34,315 nt of DNA from CAYLKS01 sp964384205 [NCBI: uncultured bacterium] (GTDB lineage Bacteria; JAGOEH01). The notes under the pieces were generated by a model that saw nothing but the letters and a program-made list of their open reading frames with translations, was not told the DNA's origin and did no database searches. This document shows positions 16,809-26,380 of this stretch, one piece after another. The translations under genes were made by a program, and so were the position numbers. How positions within the stretch are numbered: the stretch's first letter is position 1; every line of letters starts with the position of its first letter. Location: contig CAYLKS010000038.1 in the NCBI GenBank assembly GCA_964384205.1, forward strand, positions 1-34,315. The letters are read 5' to 3'.

Positions 16809-17704
16809 TTTATCTCTTCCGATGTTATTAAAGAAATCAACCTATTTAAATCATCTAATGACAAATATTCAATAATAATTTTACCTTTATTCGAATCTCC
16901 CTGTATACTTACTTTAGTTCTTAAATAATGAATAAGATTTTCCTGTAAATTTTCTAAAAACGGATCCGATACTTTCTCACTTTTATCTACTTTAATACTC
17001 TTTTTATCTTTTACTTTCTGAACTTCTGCTTCTAATGCTCTAACAGATAATTTCTCATTTACAATTTTATATGCCAATCTCATCTGCTCAGCTGGATTTT
17101 CAATACCCAATAAAATTTTAGCATGCCCTGTTGAAATTTGCTCCGTTTCTATCATATTCTGAATTTTTTCAGGCAAATTTAATAAACGCAATAAATTTGT
17201 TACTGTAGCTCTATTTTTACCAACTTTTTTAGCAACTTCTTCATGCGATAAGCCAAATTCTTTATTCAATCTTTTATATGCCTTTGCTTCTTCAATCGGA
17301 TTTAAATTTTCCCTTTGAATATTCTCAATCAAAGCAAATTCAAGTAAATCTTCATCACTATCAATATTAGTTATAATAGCAGGAATATATCTAATACCGG
17401 CTAATTTACTGGCTTCTAAACGTCTCTCACCCGCAACAAGTTCAAACCCCGACTCTTTCTTTCTTACTAAAATAGGTTGAAGAACTCCCTTTTCTTTTAT
17501 AGAATCAGCCAATTCTTGCAAAGCCTCTTTATCAAATTCCTCGCGAGGTTGATAAGGATTTTTCTTAATTTCATTAACATTAATTTGTAAAATCTTAGAC
17601 TCGTCTAAATTATCTAAATTATCATTAGATGATCCAATTTGATTAATTGGACTACCAGGAAATAAAGAATCCAATCCTCTACCTAATCTACTTTTTTTAG
17701 CCAT
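16805..17704 (-). CDS. parB: Chromosome partitioning protein ParB
   Basis: 299 residues. The N-terminal basic RLGRGLDSLF tail, typical of the ParA-stimulating region, is followed by the ParB/Srx domain (INVNEIKKNPYQPREEF, VAGERRLEASKLAG and the ENIQRENLNPIEEA stretch, i.e. the CTP-binding boxes). A helix-turn-helix follows (LSHEEVAKKVGKNRATVTNLLRLL), then a C-terminal dimerisation region. ParB clamps load at parS sites and drive origin segregation with ParA. It overlaps parA by 8 nt. I found no match to the usual parS palindrome TGTTTCACGTGAAACA in the window. Confidence 0.96.
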   Translation of the reverse strand: MAKKSRLGRGLDSLFPGSPINQIGSSNDNLDNLDESKILQINVNEIKKNPYQPREEFDKEALQELADSIKEKGVLQPILVRKKESGFELVAGERRLEASKLAGIRYIPAIITNIDSDEDLLEFALIENIQRENLNPIEEAKAYKRLNKEFGLSHEEVAKKVGKNRATVTNLLRLLNLPEKIQNMIETEQISTGHAKILLGIENPAEQMRLAYKIVNEKLSVRALEAEVQKVKDKKSIKVDKSEKVSDPFLENLQENLIHYLRTKVSIQGDSNKGKIIIEYLSLDDLNRLISLITSEEIK

Positions 17705-18458
17705 TTAAAATAATTTCCTTTGCTAAATTTAAATAATTTTGCGCTCCTTTTGAACTCAAATCGTATAAAATAATTGGTTTACCATGACTTGGTGCCTCCG
17801 CCAGCCTAATATTACGGTGAATAATAGTTTTATAAACTTTATCCGGAAAATATCTTGTTATTTCATCCACTACTAATTGAGAAATTTTGAGTCTAGTGTC
17901 AAACATAGTAAGCAAAATACCTTCTACCTTCAATTTATTATTAAAATTTTTCTTAATAAGTTCTATCGTCCTTAATAACTGCCCAAGCCCTTCTAATGCA
18001 TAATATTCACATTGAATTGGAATAATAACAGAATCTGCAGCTGTTAATGCATTTATTGTAATAAGACTCAAAGATGGTGGGCAATCAATAAAAATATAAT
18101 CATAAGTATTCCTTATTTTATCAATCAATTGCTTAAGTCTAAATTCTCTTTTTTCTTCACCAACTAACTCTACTTCAATAGCAGTTAAATCAATATTAGA
18201 TGGTACTAAAAATAAATTCTTCACATCAGTATCAATGAGTATCTTATCTATTTCAATATCATCAATAATTGCATCATATATTGTTAACTCCAAATTCTTG
18301 TAATCAACACCTAAACCAGACGTTGTATTTGCCTGCGGATCAAAATCTATTATTAAAACTTTTTTATTACTTATCGCTAAAGCAGCAGACAAATTAATTG
18401 CAGTTGTAGTTTTTCCAACTCCTCCTTTTTGATTAGCTATAGCAATAACCTTTCCCAT
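17697..18458 (-). CDS. parA: Chromosome partitioning ATPase ParA (Soj)
   Basis: 253 residues, the short chromosomal Soj type with no N-terminal DNA-binding extension. The deviant Walker A is KGGVGKTT (11-18) with both signature lysines, the Walker A' is IIDFDPQANTT (D40) and the Walker B is IFIDCPPSLS. It binds nucleoid DNA when ATP-loaded and moves ParB-bound origins. Its ATG abuts the rsmG stop exactly and its end overlaps parB. The chromosomal form and the mnmG-rsmG context argue against a plasmid system. Confidence 0.96.
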   Translation of the reverse strand: MGKVIAIANQKGGVGKTTTAINLSAALAISNKKVLIIDFDPQANTTSGLGVDYKNLELTIYDAIIDDIEIDKILIDTDVKNLFLVPSNIDLTAIEVELVGEEKREFRLKQLIDKIRNTYDYIFIDCPPSLSLITINALTAADSVIIPIQCEYYALEGLGQLLRTIELIKKNFNNKLKVEGILLTMFDTRLKISQLVVDEITRYFPDKVYKTIIHRNIRLAEAPSHGKPIILYDLSSKGAQNYLNLAKEIILNG

Positions 18459-19145
18459 TTATTCTCCCTTATATCTTAAAAAGATCAATTTTCTATGCAA
18501 TTCCATATTAGGCAATTTATAATCAAATTTTTTCTTCAATACAAAATTATATTCCTTTATTTTATCCTTATTATTCTTTACTTGCTCATCAGCATCATCA
18601 CCTGCATAATATACAAGATAACCATCTTTTTTAACAAATCTAAAAGATTTTTCAATTAAATCATTCAATTTAAATGTCGCCCTACTAACTACAACATCAA
18701 ATTTTTCATCGAACTCTACTTCTTCAATACGCCTGTTTATAACACTTAACATCTCAATACCAACATCCTTTAAATCTTTTTGAATTGTTTGTAAAAATAA
18801 AGCCTTTTTATGATTACTTTCTACAAGAAAAACATCTAAATCCCACCTTGCCATTTTTATCGGAACTCCTGGACAACCATTACCACTACCTATATCCAAA
18901 ATTCTACTATTTTCCTCTATCGGCAGATATTTAAAAATAGCAAGGGAATCTAAAAAATAATTTGTAAATATATATTTTTCTGCTCCTTTCGGATATAAAT
19001 TGACTCTATTATTCCATTCTGTAAGCATATTGTAATAGTAATTAAATAAGTCTTTTTTATCCCTATCAAGTTTTATACCAAATAAAGTTTTAGCATCTTT
19101 TTTTAACTGATTAACAGGTAATCGAGAATTTCTACTAACTTGCAT
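18459..19145 (-). CDS. rsmG: 16S rRNA (guanine-527-N7)-methyltransferase RsmG
   Basis: 228 residues, family-typical length. The N-terminal helical part contains [17 protein letters not shown] sequence, the SAM motif is [21 protein letters not shown] and the acidic [12 protein letters not shown] motif II follows. A conserved [12 protein letters not shown] segment appears later. It methylates G527 in the 530 loop of 16S rRNA. Its start overlaps the mnmG 3' end by 11 nt and its stop abuts parA. A shorter start is possible, but the overlap matches the rest of this compact operon. Confidence 0.95.
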   Translation of the reverse strand: MQVSRNSRLPVNQLKKDAKTLFGIKLDRDKKDLFNYYYNMLTEWNNRVNLYPKGAEKYIFTNYFLDSLAIFKYLPIEENSRILDIGSGNGCPGVPIKMARWDLDVFLVESNHKKALFLQTIQKDLKDVGIEMLSVINRRIEEVEFDEKFDVVVSRATFKLNDLIEKSFRFVKKDGYLVYYAGDDADEQVKNNKDKIKEYNFVLKKKFDYKLPNMELHRKLIFLRYKGE

Positions 19146-20946
19146 TTTCCAGTTTCCTTTTATGTAAATATATTAATAAAACATTTATATCAGCAGGACT
19201 GATACCTGGTATCTCTTGAGCTTGTAATAAATTATATGGTCTATATTTATTAAATTTTTCCCTTGCTTCCAATCTTAATGTTTCAATTTGATTATAATCA
19301 ATATCTTTTGGCAACAAAGTATTTTCACTCTTTTTTATTTTATTAATAAGCAACTGCTGTCTTTTTATATAACCATCATATTTAATTTCTGATTCAATTG
19401 ACATTTGTAAAAAAGGCTCTATTTTAAAACCAAGCTGTTCTTTAAATTCAGCAATTTTAGAGTTCGGACGTTTCAAATATTCATAAGCATTATAAGTAAC
19501 TCCATCTATCTTAATTTTTATATTTTGTAATTTCTTCAATAATCTTTTTTTTCTTTTAACAAGCCGCTCAATTTTATTCAAATATGAAACACTTGCTAAA
19601 CTATGCTCCTTTAAATAAGAATATATTCTTTCAAAAGCATTATCATATCGTAAATACAATCTATTTTCTGCAAGTGAAGTGAATAATCTATACGGCTCTT
19701 CTGTTCCTTTGTTAGTAAGATCTGATATTAAAACACCTGTATATGTATCTGTTCTTGACACAACCAATGGCGGCCGCCCCAATACCTTCAAAGCAGCATT
19801 AATTCCTGCAATTAATCCCTGGGAAGCTGCTTCTTCATATCCTGATGTACCATTTATCTGACCTGCAAGATAAAGTCCAGGCACAATTTTAGATTCTAAT
19901 GTTGGATATAATTGAATTGGATGGAAATAATCATATTCTATAGCATAAGCTGGCCGAAACATTTCTGCATTTTCCAGTCCTTTTATATTACGTAACATTT
20001 CTACCTGTACATCATAAGGCAGGGAAGAAGAAAATCCATTCAAATATACTGTTTTAAAATCTGTATCTTCTGGTTCAACAAATAATTGATGTCTATTTCT
20101 ATCAGGAAATCTTACAACTTTATCTTCAATAGAAGGGCAATATCTTGGGCCTACTCCTACAATTTGTCCTTGATATAATGGTGATTTATCCAAATTAACA
20201 TTGATAACATTATGTACTTCTGGATTAGTATATGTTATATAACACGACAATTGCTTTATTTTCTTTGGTTTTTTCCCAAAAGTGAAAGTATGCTCAGGTT
20301 CTTCCCCGGGCTGCTCTACAAGCTCATCAAAGTTAATTGTATGAGCCCAAATACGAGGAGGAGTTCCTGTTTTCAGCCTACCATGCTTTATTCCAAAACT
20401 TTTAAGATTTTCTGAAAGTTGATCAGATGAAAATTCATTTATTCTACCGGCTTTATATACAACATCTCCAATAAAAATCTTACCATTCAAAAAAGTTCCT
20501 GCTGCAATTACAACAGTTTTGCCTTCATATTTATCCCCATTTCGCAAATATATTCGAAAGCCTTCTTTTATTATCTTTATTTCTTCAACAAGCCCCTCAC
20601 GTATTGTAAGTCTATCAAACCCCAATAAAATATCAAGCATTGCTTTTTTGTAAAGACTTCTTGAAGTTTGCGCACGGAGAGACCACACAGCTCTACCTTT
20701 TGATTTATTAAGCATTCTATATTGAATTGCAGATTGATTGGTAACCTTGCCAATAACCCCTCCGAATAAATCTATCTCATAAACTAAATGACTTTTAGCC
20801 AAACCACCTACAGCAGGATTACAAGAAAGCTCACCAATCTTGGACATATCCATTGTAACTAATAAAGTATTCACTCCTAATTTAGAAGATATTGCAGCAG
20901 ATTCACAACCAGCATGTCCGCCACCGATTACAATTACATCAAACAA
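19135..20946 (-). CDS. mnmG: tRNA uridine-5-carboxymethylaminomethyl(34) synthesis enzyme MnmG (GidA)
   Basis: 603 residues. The N-terminal FAD-binding motif [10 protein letters not shown] (8-17) is followed by the family signature [18 protein letters not shown]; later come [15 protein letters not shown] and [22 protein letters not shown], and the C-terminal helical domain ends [22 protein letters not shown]. With MnmE it modifies the wobble uridine of several tRNAs. The start is TTG (20944-20946), giving the expected [10 protein letters not shown] terminus; the GGAG at 20958-20961 is 11 nt upstream, a little far. First gene of the seven-gene operon, with the promoter at 20971-21001. Confidence 0.97.
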   Translation of the reverse strand: MFDVIVIGGGHAGCESAAISSKLGVNTLLVTMDMSKIGELSCNPAVGGLAKSHLVYEIDLFGGVIGKVTNQSAIQYRMLNKSKGRAVWSLRAQTSRSLYKKAMLDILLGFDRLTIREGLVEEIKIIKEGFRIYLRNGDKYEGKTVVIAAGTFLNGKIFIGDVVYKAGRINEFSSDQLSENLKSFGIKHGRLKTGTPPRIWAHTINFDELVEQPGEEPEHTFTFGKKPKKIKQLSCYITYTNPEVHNVINVNLDKSPLYQGQIVGVGPRYCPSIEDKVVRFPDRNRHQLFVEPEDTDFKTVYLNGFSSSLPYDVQVEMLRNIKGLENAEMFRPAYAIEYDYFHPIQLYPTLESKIVPGLYLAGQINGTSGYEEAASQGLIAGINAALKVLGRPPLVVSRTDTYTGVLISDLTNKGTEEPYRLFTSLAENRLYLRYDNAFERIYSYLKEHSLASVSYLNKIERLVKRKKRLLKKLQNIKIKIDGVTYNAYEYLKRPNSKIAEFKEQLGFKIEPFLQMSIESEIKYDGYIKRQQLLINKIKKSENTLLPKDIDYNQIETLRLEAREKFNKYRPYNLLQAQEIPGISPADINVLLIYLHKRKLENAS

Positions 20947-20970
20947 TATTCTTAATTCTCCTTTTAAATA

Positions 20971-21001
20971 ATTATATAAAAAAATTTTTGATCTTTGTCA
21001 A
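20971..21001 (-). promoter_or_regulatory. Promoter of the mnmG-rsmG-parAB-M23-bactofilin-kdsD operon
   Basis: Minus strand: a perfect TTGACA (20996-21001) with either TATATA (20973-20978) at 17 bp or TATAAT (20971-20976) at 19 bp. It lies 24 bp from the mnmG start codon, so a short leader is expected. Confidence 0.75.
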
Positions 21002-21050
21002 GCTGTTTATAATTAACAGACTGATATATTAATACCTTATGTTTATTATA

Positions 21051-21083
21051 AAAAAAGGGAGGCAAAATAAATCACCTCCCTTT
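21051..21083 (-). terminator. Terminator of the lipoprotein gene at 21109
   Basis: AAAGGGAGG (21054-21062) pairs with CCTCCCTTT (21075-21083), 9 bp with a 12-nt loop. On the minus strand a run of T follows the stem, so it ends transcription from the gene at 21109-22431 just before the mnmG promoter. Confidence 0.85.
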
Positions 21084-21108
21084 AAATAGAAAAAATAGAA
21101 TTTTCATT

Positions 21109-22431
21109 CTATTCTATAGTAAAATTCATAATCTCTATTTCTTGTCCCTCTTTTGTAATTGTCTTTCTATAATTTTTAACAGAATTGCTTCTTATAACAC
21201 GAACATTAAAATTTTTCGGATAATCACCATCAAAATGAACAACTTTTAATGTATACTTGCCTTTAGGTAATGGATCTTTCAAACTATATATATTCTCGAC
21301 TGCATTTCCATATTCCGATGTCCAATCCCTATCCAATTCAAAACTACTATCCTGCGCTATCTGATCACTCCAATAAACATGCATATCCTCATTATTACCA
21401 ACAATACGTGTTAAATGCAAATCCAAATCAGTAACAGAAGCCGATGAATTTACCCATGTTAATGTTGCCTGAAAAGCTCCTGTACCATAAGTTATAGTTG
21501 AAGCCCCCCATTGGTCAGGCCTGCCTTCCTTCCAGTCTCCTCCAGAAGGCAATTCTAAAATAGTCCATGAATGGTCTTTTATTCTTCCCCAGCCCCAAAA
21601 TTCCAATGGTTTATTTACAACGACTGTTGCTGCCCTTGTATAAGTGTATATCTTAGGAAGTTCACTTAATGTACCTGGTTTCGTTTTTGATATAAGGAAT
21701 GTATATGTACCCTGAGGTAAAAACCCTGTAACACAAGGATTGGGTGGTCCTAAAGGTCCTAAATCACCTGATGAAAAAGTATATCCTGTTAAATTATAAG
21801 AGCCGAAATTCTGGTATTTTAAATTATATGACTGAATAGTTAATGTATAATAAAAACCATTTTCTCCTGTAAATTTTACACCACCATCTGAAGTTTCACT
21901 TGACAACTTGGCCAGCATTTCATTTCTTTTTACTAAAACAAAATATCCCAAATTTAATACATCTGCTCCTATTTTCTTTTCAGTAGAATCAATATAAGAT
22001 GGCAAATATACCTTCCACTCTTCTTCTAAAGGATCATATTGATAAATATATAAACCTTCTGAACTTTCCTCATTTTTAGCAGGAAAAACAACTCTTAAAG
22101 GCCAGGCAAATTGGAAACCATCAGGCCCACAAAAAATAAAATCACTTATTTTTTTTACATCTGATGGTAATGGCATCGGCGGCTCAATTCCTACTTCAAT
22201 TGAAAATGATATAGAACCAGATTCCCCTTTATTATTTGCTGGCACTGACCCCGGTATTACGGATATAGAATATCCCGAGGGAACATCGATAGTTCCTCTT
22301 TCAAAAGAAGAAACTACCTTAACATTTGTCTCATTATTCTCATTTTCTTTCTCCTTACTACAAAATAAAAACAATCCTCCAAAAGCAATAAATAATATTA
22401 TCACTTTTTTTAAAAAATGTAAAGAATCCAT
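21109..22431 (-). CDS. Putative lipoprotein with ZU5-like and C-terminal beta-sandwich domains
   Basis: 440 residues. I chose ATG 22429-22431 because GGGGAG (22438-22443) lies 6 nt upstream; a GTG 18 bases earlier in frame would bury it. The N terminus is a hydrophobic segment ending LFLFCSKE, with C24 as a possible lipid-attachment cysteine, although Phe at -1 is unusual. Residues of about 40-170 (IDVPSGYSISVIPGSVP ... ISDFIFCGPDGFQFAWPLRVVFPA) resemble a ZU5-type domain. The C-terminal part contains ATLTWVNSSASVTDLDLHL, which resembles the DUF2135/YfaP-like beta domain, and FDGDYPKNFNVRV near the end. No catalytic motif is seen. Single gene with its own promoter and terminator. Function unknown. 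Confidence 0.8.
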   Translation of the reverse strand: MDSLHFLKKVIILFIAFGGLFLFCSKEKENENNETNVKVVSSFERGTIDVPSGYSISVIPGSVPANNKGESGSISFSIEVGIEPPMPLPSDVKKISDFIFCGPDGFQFAWPLRVVFPAKNEESSEGLYIYQYDPLEEEWKVYLPSYIDSTEKKIGADVLNLGYFVLVKRNEMLAKLSSETSDGGVKFTGENGFYYTLTIQSYNLKYQNFGSYNLTGYTFSSGDLGPLGPPNPCVTGFLPQGTYTFLISKTKPGTLSELPKIYTYTRAATVVVNKPLEFWGWGRIKDHSWTILELPSGGDWKEGRPDQWGASTITYGTGAFQATLTWVNSSASVTDLDLHLTRIVGNNEDMHVYWSDQIAQDSSFELDRDWTSEYGNAVENIYSLKDPLPKGKYTLKVVHFDGDYPKNFNVRVIRSNSVKNYRKTITKEGQEIEIMNFTIE

Positions 22432-22476
22432 ATTAGACTCCCCTTCCACTGATAAAAAATTTTAATATCTAATTAT

Positions 22477-22505
22477 AGAATAACTATTTTTATAAAAAAT
22501 ATCAA
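22477..22505 (-). promoter_or_regulatory. Putative promoter of the lipoprotein gene
   Basis: Minus strand: TTGATA (22500-22505) and TATTCT (22477-22482) with a 17-bp spacer, 45 bp upstream of the ATG. 5 of 6 and 4 of 6 consensus matches in A/T-rich sequence, so only moderately secure. Confidence 0.5.
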
Positions 22506-22537
22506 GATTTTTTTATATATATATTTTATTTTTTATA

Positions 22538-23410
22538 TTAATATGTTTTTGTCATATCTTCATCAACTACAATAATAAAATCTCCTATTGCAAAATTCTT
22601 TTTATTTAAATTATCAATATTATTTTGTTCTACCGTAGAAATTGTTAAAATTTTAATATCTGGCCTAATACTTTTTATATGCCAAATAATTCCCTCATGA
22701 TTATCAGAATGATAAGCACCATTAAAATGAATAAAAATCTTATTTTTATCAAAATTTTTTAATATGAAATATGCCATTGTTGCATCTTTTATAGCCTGTG
22801 CCTGTGGCAAATACTCTATATTATGTCCCATAGCACCAGGCATAGACTTCATAGCAAGCATTTTTTTATAACATCCTATAGAAGGATCATATTTTATAGG
22901 AAGAGGAGCAATATAACTTTTTGCTTGTTTTGATAAAACATCCAAACCTTTAAAACCAGATTTTGAAACAATTGCTGCATATCTTCTGGGAATATTTGTT
23001 GCAACAAATGTTATATTATTTTTTTTAGCAAATTCTACTAATGGTCGATAATCTGTTTCGTAATTATTCCATAATCGCATCTCTTTTAAAAAATTTTTTT
23101 CAGAAATACAACCATGCAAATATTCATCTAATATTAATTGATTATCAGCTTCAAACATTTCTGCCCCAAGAATAATTTTGCCATGCTTTTTTGAATACAA
23201 AGCTTTTGTAACTTCGTATTCAAGCCAGTGTGCTATCGGATTATTATGTAATTCACCAAAAAAGATAATATCTGCTTTAACTGCATTATCTATAACATTT
23301 GCAAACCTTACCTCCTTGCCATCAGATGTAAAAATCTTATAAGCCGGCATATCATTAGCAAATACTGATACAAAAGCAAACAATAAGTAAATAACAATAA
23401 ATTTTTTCAT
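22538..23410 (-). CDS. ChaN-like haem-binding domain protein, exported
   Basis: 290 residues with a cleavable signal peptide (about 1-18, no lipobox cysteine). The PF04187-type (ChaN/Cofac_haem_bdg) fold is recognised by IIFFGELHNNPIAHWLEYEV, GAEMFEADNQ, the WNNYETDYRPLVEFAKKN segment, ATNIPRRYAAIVSKSG and the IHFNGAYHSDNHEGI stretch. ChaN of Campylobacter binds two cofacial haems, and its homologues are linked to iron or haem metabolism. A GGGGG ribosome binding site lies 7 nt before the ATG, and only 27 nt separate it from the purine permease gene, so it is probably the last gene of that unit. Why these two genes travel together is unclear. Confidence 0.85.
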   Translation of the reverse strand: MKKFIVIYLLFAFVSVFANDMPAYKIFTSDGKEVRFANVIDNAVKADIIFFGELHNNPIAHWLEYEVTKALYSKKHGKIILGAEMFEADNQLILDEYLHGCISEKNFLKEMRLWNNYETDYRPLVEFAKKNNITFVATNIPRRYAAIVSKSGFKGLDVLSKQAKSYIAPLPIKYDPSIGCYKKMLAMKSMPGAMGHNIEYLPQAQAIKDATMAYFILKNFDKNKIFIHFNGAYHSDNHEGIIWHIKSIRPDIKILTISTVEQNNIDNLNKKNFAIGDFIIVVDEDMTKTY

Positions 23411-23437
23411 TTCTTATCCCCCTTATGTAAAAATCCC

Positions 23438-24715
23438 TTACAAAGTAACAAAATAAATCAAAGATAATAAGTTTATTACCCATAAAGTAGTAGAAATTTC
23501 TTTAAATTTTCCCCGTAATACTTTAATCAAAGTATATGATAAAAAACCAAAAGCAAGTCCAGTGCTAATACTATAACATAAAGCAATCATAACAATAATC
23601 ATAAACGAAGGAAAACCTATTTCAAAATTTTTAAAATCTATCTTACTAATATTTTTCATCATCAAAAAACCAACTATAATTAAAGCAGGCGCTGTAGCAT
23701 ATTTGGGGACTATGCTGAGTATTGGGATAAAAATAATAGAGAATAAAAACAATATCCCTGTTACTATAGCTGTTAAACCTGTCCTGCCACCTTCTTCAAT
23801 ACCTGCAGCTGATTCAATATATGTCGTCGTAGTAGATGTTCCAACTATTGCGCCAAACATTGTAGCTCCAGCATCTATTACAAGAAGAGAATTTAATTTT
23901 TTCATATCACCATTTTTATCAATAAATCCTGCTTCTTTTCCCAAGCCAATTAAAGAACCAATACTATCAAACATATCAACAAACATCAGAGTAAAAATAG
24001 GTCCTAAAAACGATATTTTCAAAGCTCCTATTATATCCAACTTTAAAAAAGTTGTTGACAAATTAAAATCAAAAGAAATAAATCTATCTGGCATTTTAAC
24101 ATATCCAAATATTAATCCTAAAACTGTTGATGATAAAATACCAATAAGCAAAGAACCTCTAATCTTTTTCACTTCCAATAAAATAATTATCAATAAACCA
24201 ACAATACCTATTAACACTGTAGCAGTAAGAGGACCTCCAGACACCATTGTTACAGGACTTTTAACAACAAGTCCTAAATTTTGCAATCCTATAAAAGCTA
24301 TAAATATTCCAATACCAACTGGAATAGCATTTAATAAATCTTTTGGAATTTCTTTAACTATTTTCTGACGTAGCCCCAAACAACTCAATAACAAAAAAAA
24401 TAATCCCGATAAAAAAACAATTCCTAATCCTATTTGCCAACTAATATGACCATTTATTACAAGGGTATAAGCAAAAAATGCATTAAGTCCCATTCCTGGA
24501 GCCATTGCAATAGGGGTATTGGTTAATAATCCTGTTGCTATCGTAACGACCCCGGTTACAAAACATGTTACAGAAATCAAGGCAATTTTATCCATCCCGG
24601 CCATAGATAAAATCTGAGGATTGACAAAAATAATATACGCCATCGTTAAAAATGTAGTAACCCCTGCGATGACTTCTGTGTAAATCTGTTCTCTTTTTAA
24701 TCTCAAAATCCTCAT
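23438..24715 (-). CDS. AzgA/PbuG-type nucleobase (purine) permease
   Basis: 425 residues, about 12 membrane segments. The N-terminal EVIAGVTTFLTMAYIIFVNPQILSMAGMD, the PGMGLNAFFAYTLVI segment, the DMFDSIGSLIGLGKEAG stretch and GIEEGGRTGLTA are hallmarks of the AzgA-like branch of the NCS2/NAT-related permeases, which import guanine, hypoxanthine or adenine by proton symport. GGAG (24724-24727) lies 8 nt before the ATG. The 74 nt between it and nhaC show no purine-riboswitch core. Specific purine not readable from sequence. Confidence 0.92.
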   Translation of the reverse strand: MRILRLKREQIYTEVIAGVTTFLTMAYIIFVNPQILSMAGMDKIALISVTCFVTGVVTIATGLLTNTPIAMAPGMGLNAFFAYTLVINGHISWQIGLGIVFLSGLFFLLLSCLGLRQKIVKEIPKDLLNAIPVGIGIFIAFIGLQNLGLVVKSPVTMVSGGPLTATVLIGIVGLLIIILLEVKKIRGSLLIGILSSTVLGLIFGYVKMPDRFISFDFNLSTTFLKLDIIGALKISFLGPIFTLMFVDMFDSIGSLIGLGKEAGFIDKNGDMKKLNSLLVIDAGATMFGAIVGTSTTTTYIESAAGIEEGGRTGLTAIVTGILFLFSIIFIPILSIVPKYATAPALIIVGFLMMKNISKIDFKNFEIGFPSFMIIVMIALCYSISTGLAFGFLSYTLIKVLRGKFKEISTTLWVINLLSLIYFVTL

Positions 24716-24789
24716 AAAAAAATCTCCTTTTATTTAATTAAGGAATTTATTATAAAAAATATTTCATTCCGAATACTCCTTATTCTCAT

Positions 24790-26190
24790 TTAAAGAAATA
24801 AAACAGAAGCTATAAAATATATTCCAAAAGTAATACCCCCTACTATCAGGGCATATGGCAATTGCGTTTCTACATGTTTTATATGATCGCAACCGGATGC
24901 TAAAGAAGAGATTATCGTTGTATCAGAGATTGGGCTACAATGATCGCCAAATACTCCACCACCCATAACCGCACTTATCGTAAAAGGTACAGGCAAATTT
25001 ATATATGTTGCAATAGGGATAGCTATCGGAATCATTATTGCAAAAGTCCCCCATGAAGTTCCTGTTGAAAAAGCTATAAAACTACTGGCAACAAATATTA
25101 GAGGAACAATAAAAATTTGAGGTAAATGAAAATTTTGAACAATATGCGCAACATATAATCCAGTACCTAATTGCTTACAAGTTAATCCTAATGAAAATGC
25201 TAATATCATTAATACTCCCATAGATAAAAGATTGCCAGCCCCTGTTATAACTATATTAATACTCTCTTTAATAGGAAGAATTTTTTGAAATTTATACATT
25301 ATTATTGCTACCGTTATTGCTATAAAAACACCCCAATATACAGATGTAGTCCCAGAACCCTTTGAGAACTCTCCATGCCCCGTTATTAACATACCTATTG
25401 GTAACATAACAATAAGTACAATTATAGGTATAATAAAATTTCTTGCTCTATGAGGAATATTTTCTTTTGGCAACATATATTGATATTCACTATCCAATGA
25501 TGGATTCTGATTATCACATTCTATTTTACATTTTTTTTCTTCTTTTTTCATTGTAAAAAAATCTTTACCAGACATTATAATAAAAAATACAAAAATAATA
25601 GTAAAAATAGCATAAAAATTAGTAGTGATAGCCTTTAACATTATATTGAAAGGATGCTCTAAACCCTGCTTTGCTATAAGTACGGTTATATAAGCTCCCC
25701 ATCCATTAAAAGGGACCATAACACAGACAGGTGCAGCAGTTGAATCTGCTATATATGCCAGTTTCGCTCTTGAAATTTTAAATCTATCGAACAAAGGCCT
25801 TCCAATAGAACCAACAACCAGGCATATCAAGCTTGTTTCAATAAATAATAGTAATCCTATAATCCATGATAATAACATCGCCCCTTTTTTATTAGTCACA
25901 ATATTTTTATGAGTCATAAAATCAATAAATCCCTGTACTCCGCCAGAACTGCCAGCAAGGCTAATTAATCCACCTACCAGCATACAGAAAATTATTACTT
26001 GTGAATTTCCCTTGTCTGATAAAATATTTATAAAAGAATTCAAAGTCTGAAAGAAACCTTGAAAAATATTCCAATTTACTAAAGCCAATTGTCCTACAAA
26101 AATACCTGCTAATAAGGAAAGATAAACTTGTTTTGTTCTGATAGCAAGAAATATTGCAAGCAATGGTGGTAATAATGAAAATAAACCCAT
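24790..26190 (-). CDS. NhaC-family Na+/H+ antiporter
   Basis: 466 residues, about 11-12 membrane segments, with one hydrophilic loop (about 210-250). Family motifs are FVGQLALVNW near the N terminus, STAAPVCVMVPFNGWGAY, FSTGTSWGTFAIMIPIAIPIA and the strongly conserved GGVFGDHCSPISDTTIISSLASGCDHIKHV close to the C terminus. NhaC-family members exchange Na+ for H+; relatives include amino-acid and malate/lactate antiporters, so the substrate is not certain. There is no Shine-Dalgarno sequence before the ATG; instead a promoter (26197-26224) places the transcription start at or next to the ATG. The AzgA gene follows after 74 nt. Confidence 0.9.
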   Translation of the reverse strand: MGLFSLLPPLLAIFLAIRTKQVYLSLLAGIFVGQLALVNWNIFQGFFQTLNSFINILSDKGNSQVIIFCMLVGGLISLAGSSGGVQGFIDFMTHKNIVTNKKGAMLLSWIIGLLLFIETSLICLVVGSIGRPLFDRFKISRAKLAYIADSTAAPVCVMVPFNGWGAYITVLIAKQGLEHPFNIMLKAITTNFYAIFTIIFVFFIIMSGKDFFTMKKEEKKCKIECDNQNPSLDSEYQYMLPKENIPHRARNFIIPIIVLIVMLPIGMLITGHGEFSKGSGTTSVYWGVFIAITVAIIMYKFQKILPIKESINIVITGAGNLLSMGVLMILAFSLGLTCKQLGTGLYVAHIVQNFHLPQIFIVPLIFVASSFIAFSTGTSWGTFAIMIPIAIPIATYINLPVPFTISAVMGGGVFGDHCSPISDTTIISSLASGCDHIKHVETQLPYALIVGGITFGIYFIASVLFL

Positions 26191-26196
26191 AACGAT

Positions 26197-26224
26197 ATAA
26201 TAACAAATAACTAAAAAAATTCAA
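26197..26224 (-). promoter_or_regulatory. Promoter abutting the nhaC start codon
   Basis: Minus strand: TTGAAT (26219-26224) and TATTAT (26197-26202) with a 16-bp spacer. Only six bases (26191-26196) lie between the -10 and the ATG, so the A of the start codon falls at about +1. Confidence 0.55.
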
Positions 26225-26344
26225 GAATTAATTTAATTTCTGGCAATAAATTTTAAAACTTTAAATATATTGTTTGCTTACATCAATCCTAAAAAATAAA
26301 TCTCCTATAAAACTAACTAAAACAACTTTTATAAAAAATTAAGC

Positions 26345-26373
26345 TTGACCTTATTGCAAAATCTTTTTAATCT
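26345..26373 (+). promoter_or_regulatory. Putative promoter abutting the formyltransferase start
   Basis: TTGACC (26345-26350) and TAATCT (26368-26373) with a 17-bp spacer; seven bases then lead to ATG 26381. The -10 is weak (3 of 6). The TTG of the -35 is in frame with the gene and could be mistaken for its start. Confidence 0.4.
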
Positions 26374-26380
26374 AAATTCT

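Noticed and set aside
14633-20946. A parS site near parAB
   Set aside because: I looked by eye for TGTTTCACGTGAAACA-like palindromes and saw no CACGTG core in the operon. A degenerate site would need a computed scan.
22432-22449. GTG 22447-22449 as start of the lipoprotein gene
   Set aside because: It would place GGGGAG inside the gene and put charged residues before the signal sequence; ATG 22429-22431 sits 6 nt after that ribosome binding site.
23703-24368. Long open frame opposite the purine permease gene
   Set aside because: It lies entirely antisense to a clear AzgA-type gene, has no family resemblance or ribosome binding site, and its proline/isoleucine-rich composition is that of a shadow frame.
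24716-24789. Five-codon leader peptide or purine riboswitch between nhaC and the purine permease gene
   Set aside because: An AAGGAG followed by ATG and four sense codons exists on the minus strand, but such a short frame is expected by chance, and no purine-riboswitch core or alternative hairpins are visible.
26345-26380. Longer formyltransferase N terminus starting at TTG 26345
   Set aside because: No ribosome binding site precedes it, the extra 12 residues look unrelated to the family, and the TTG coincides with a -35-like TTGACC. ATG 26381 gives a family-like start at the first beta strand.
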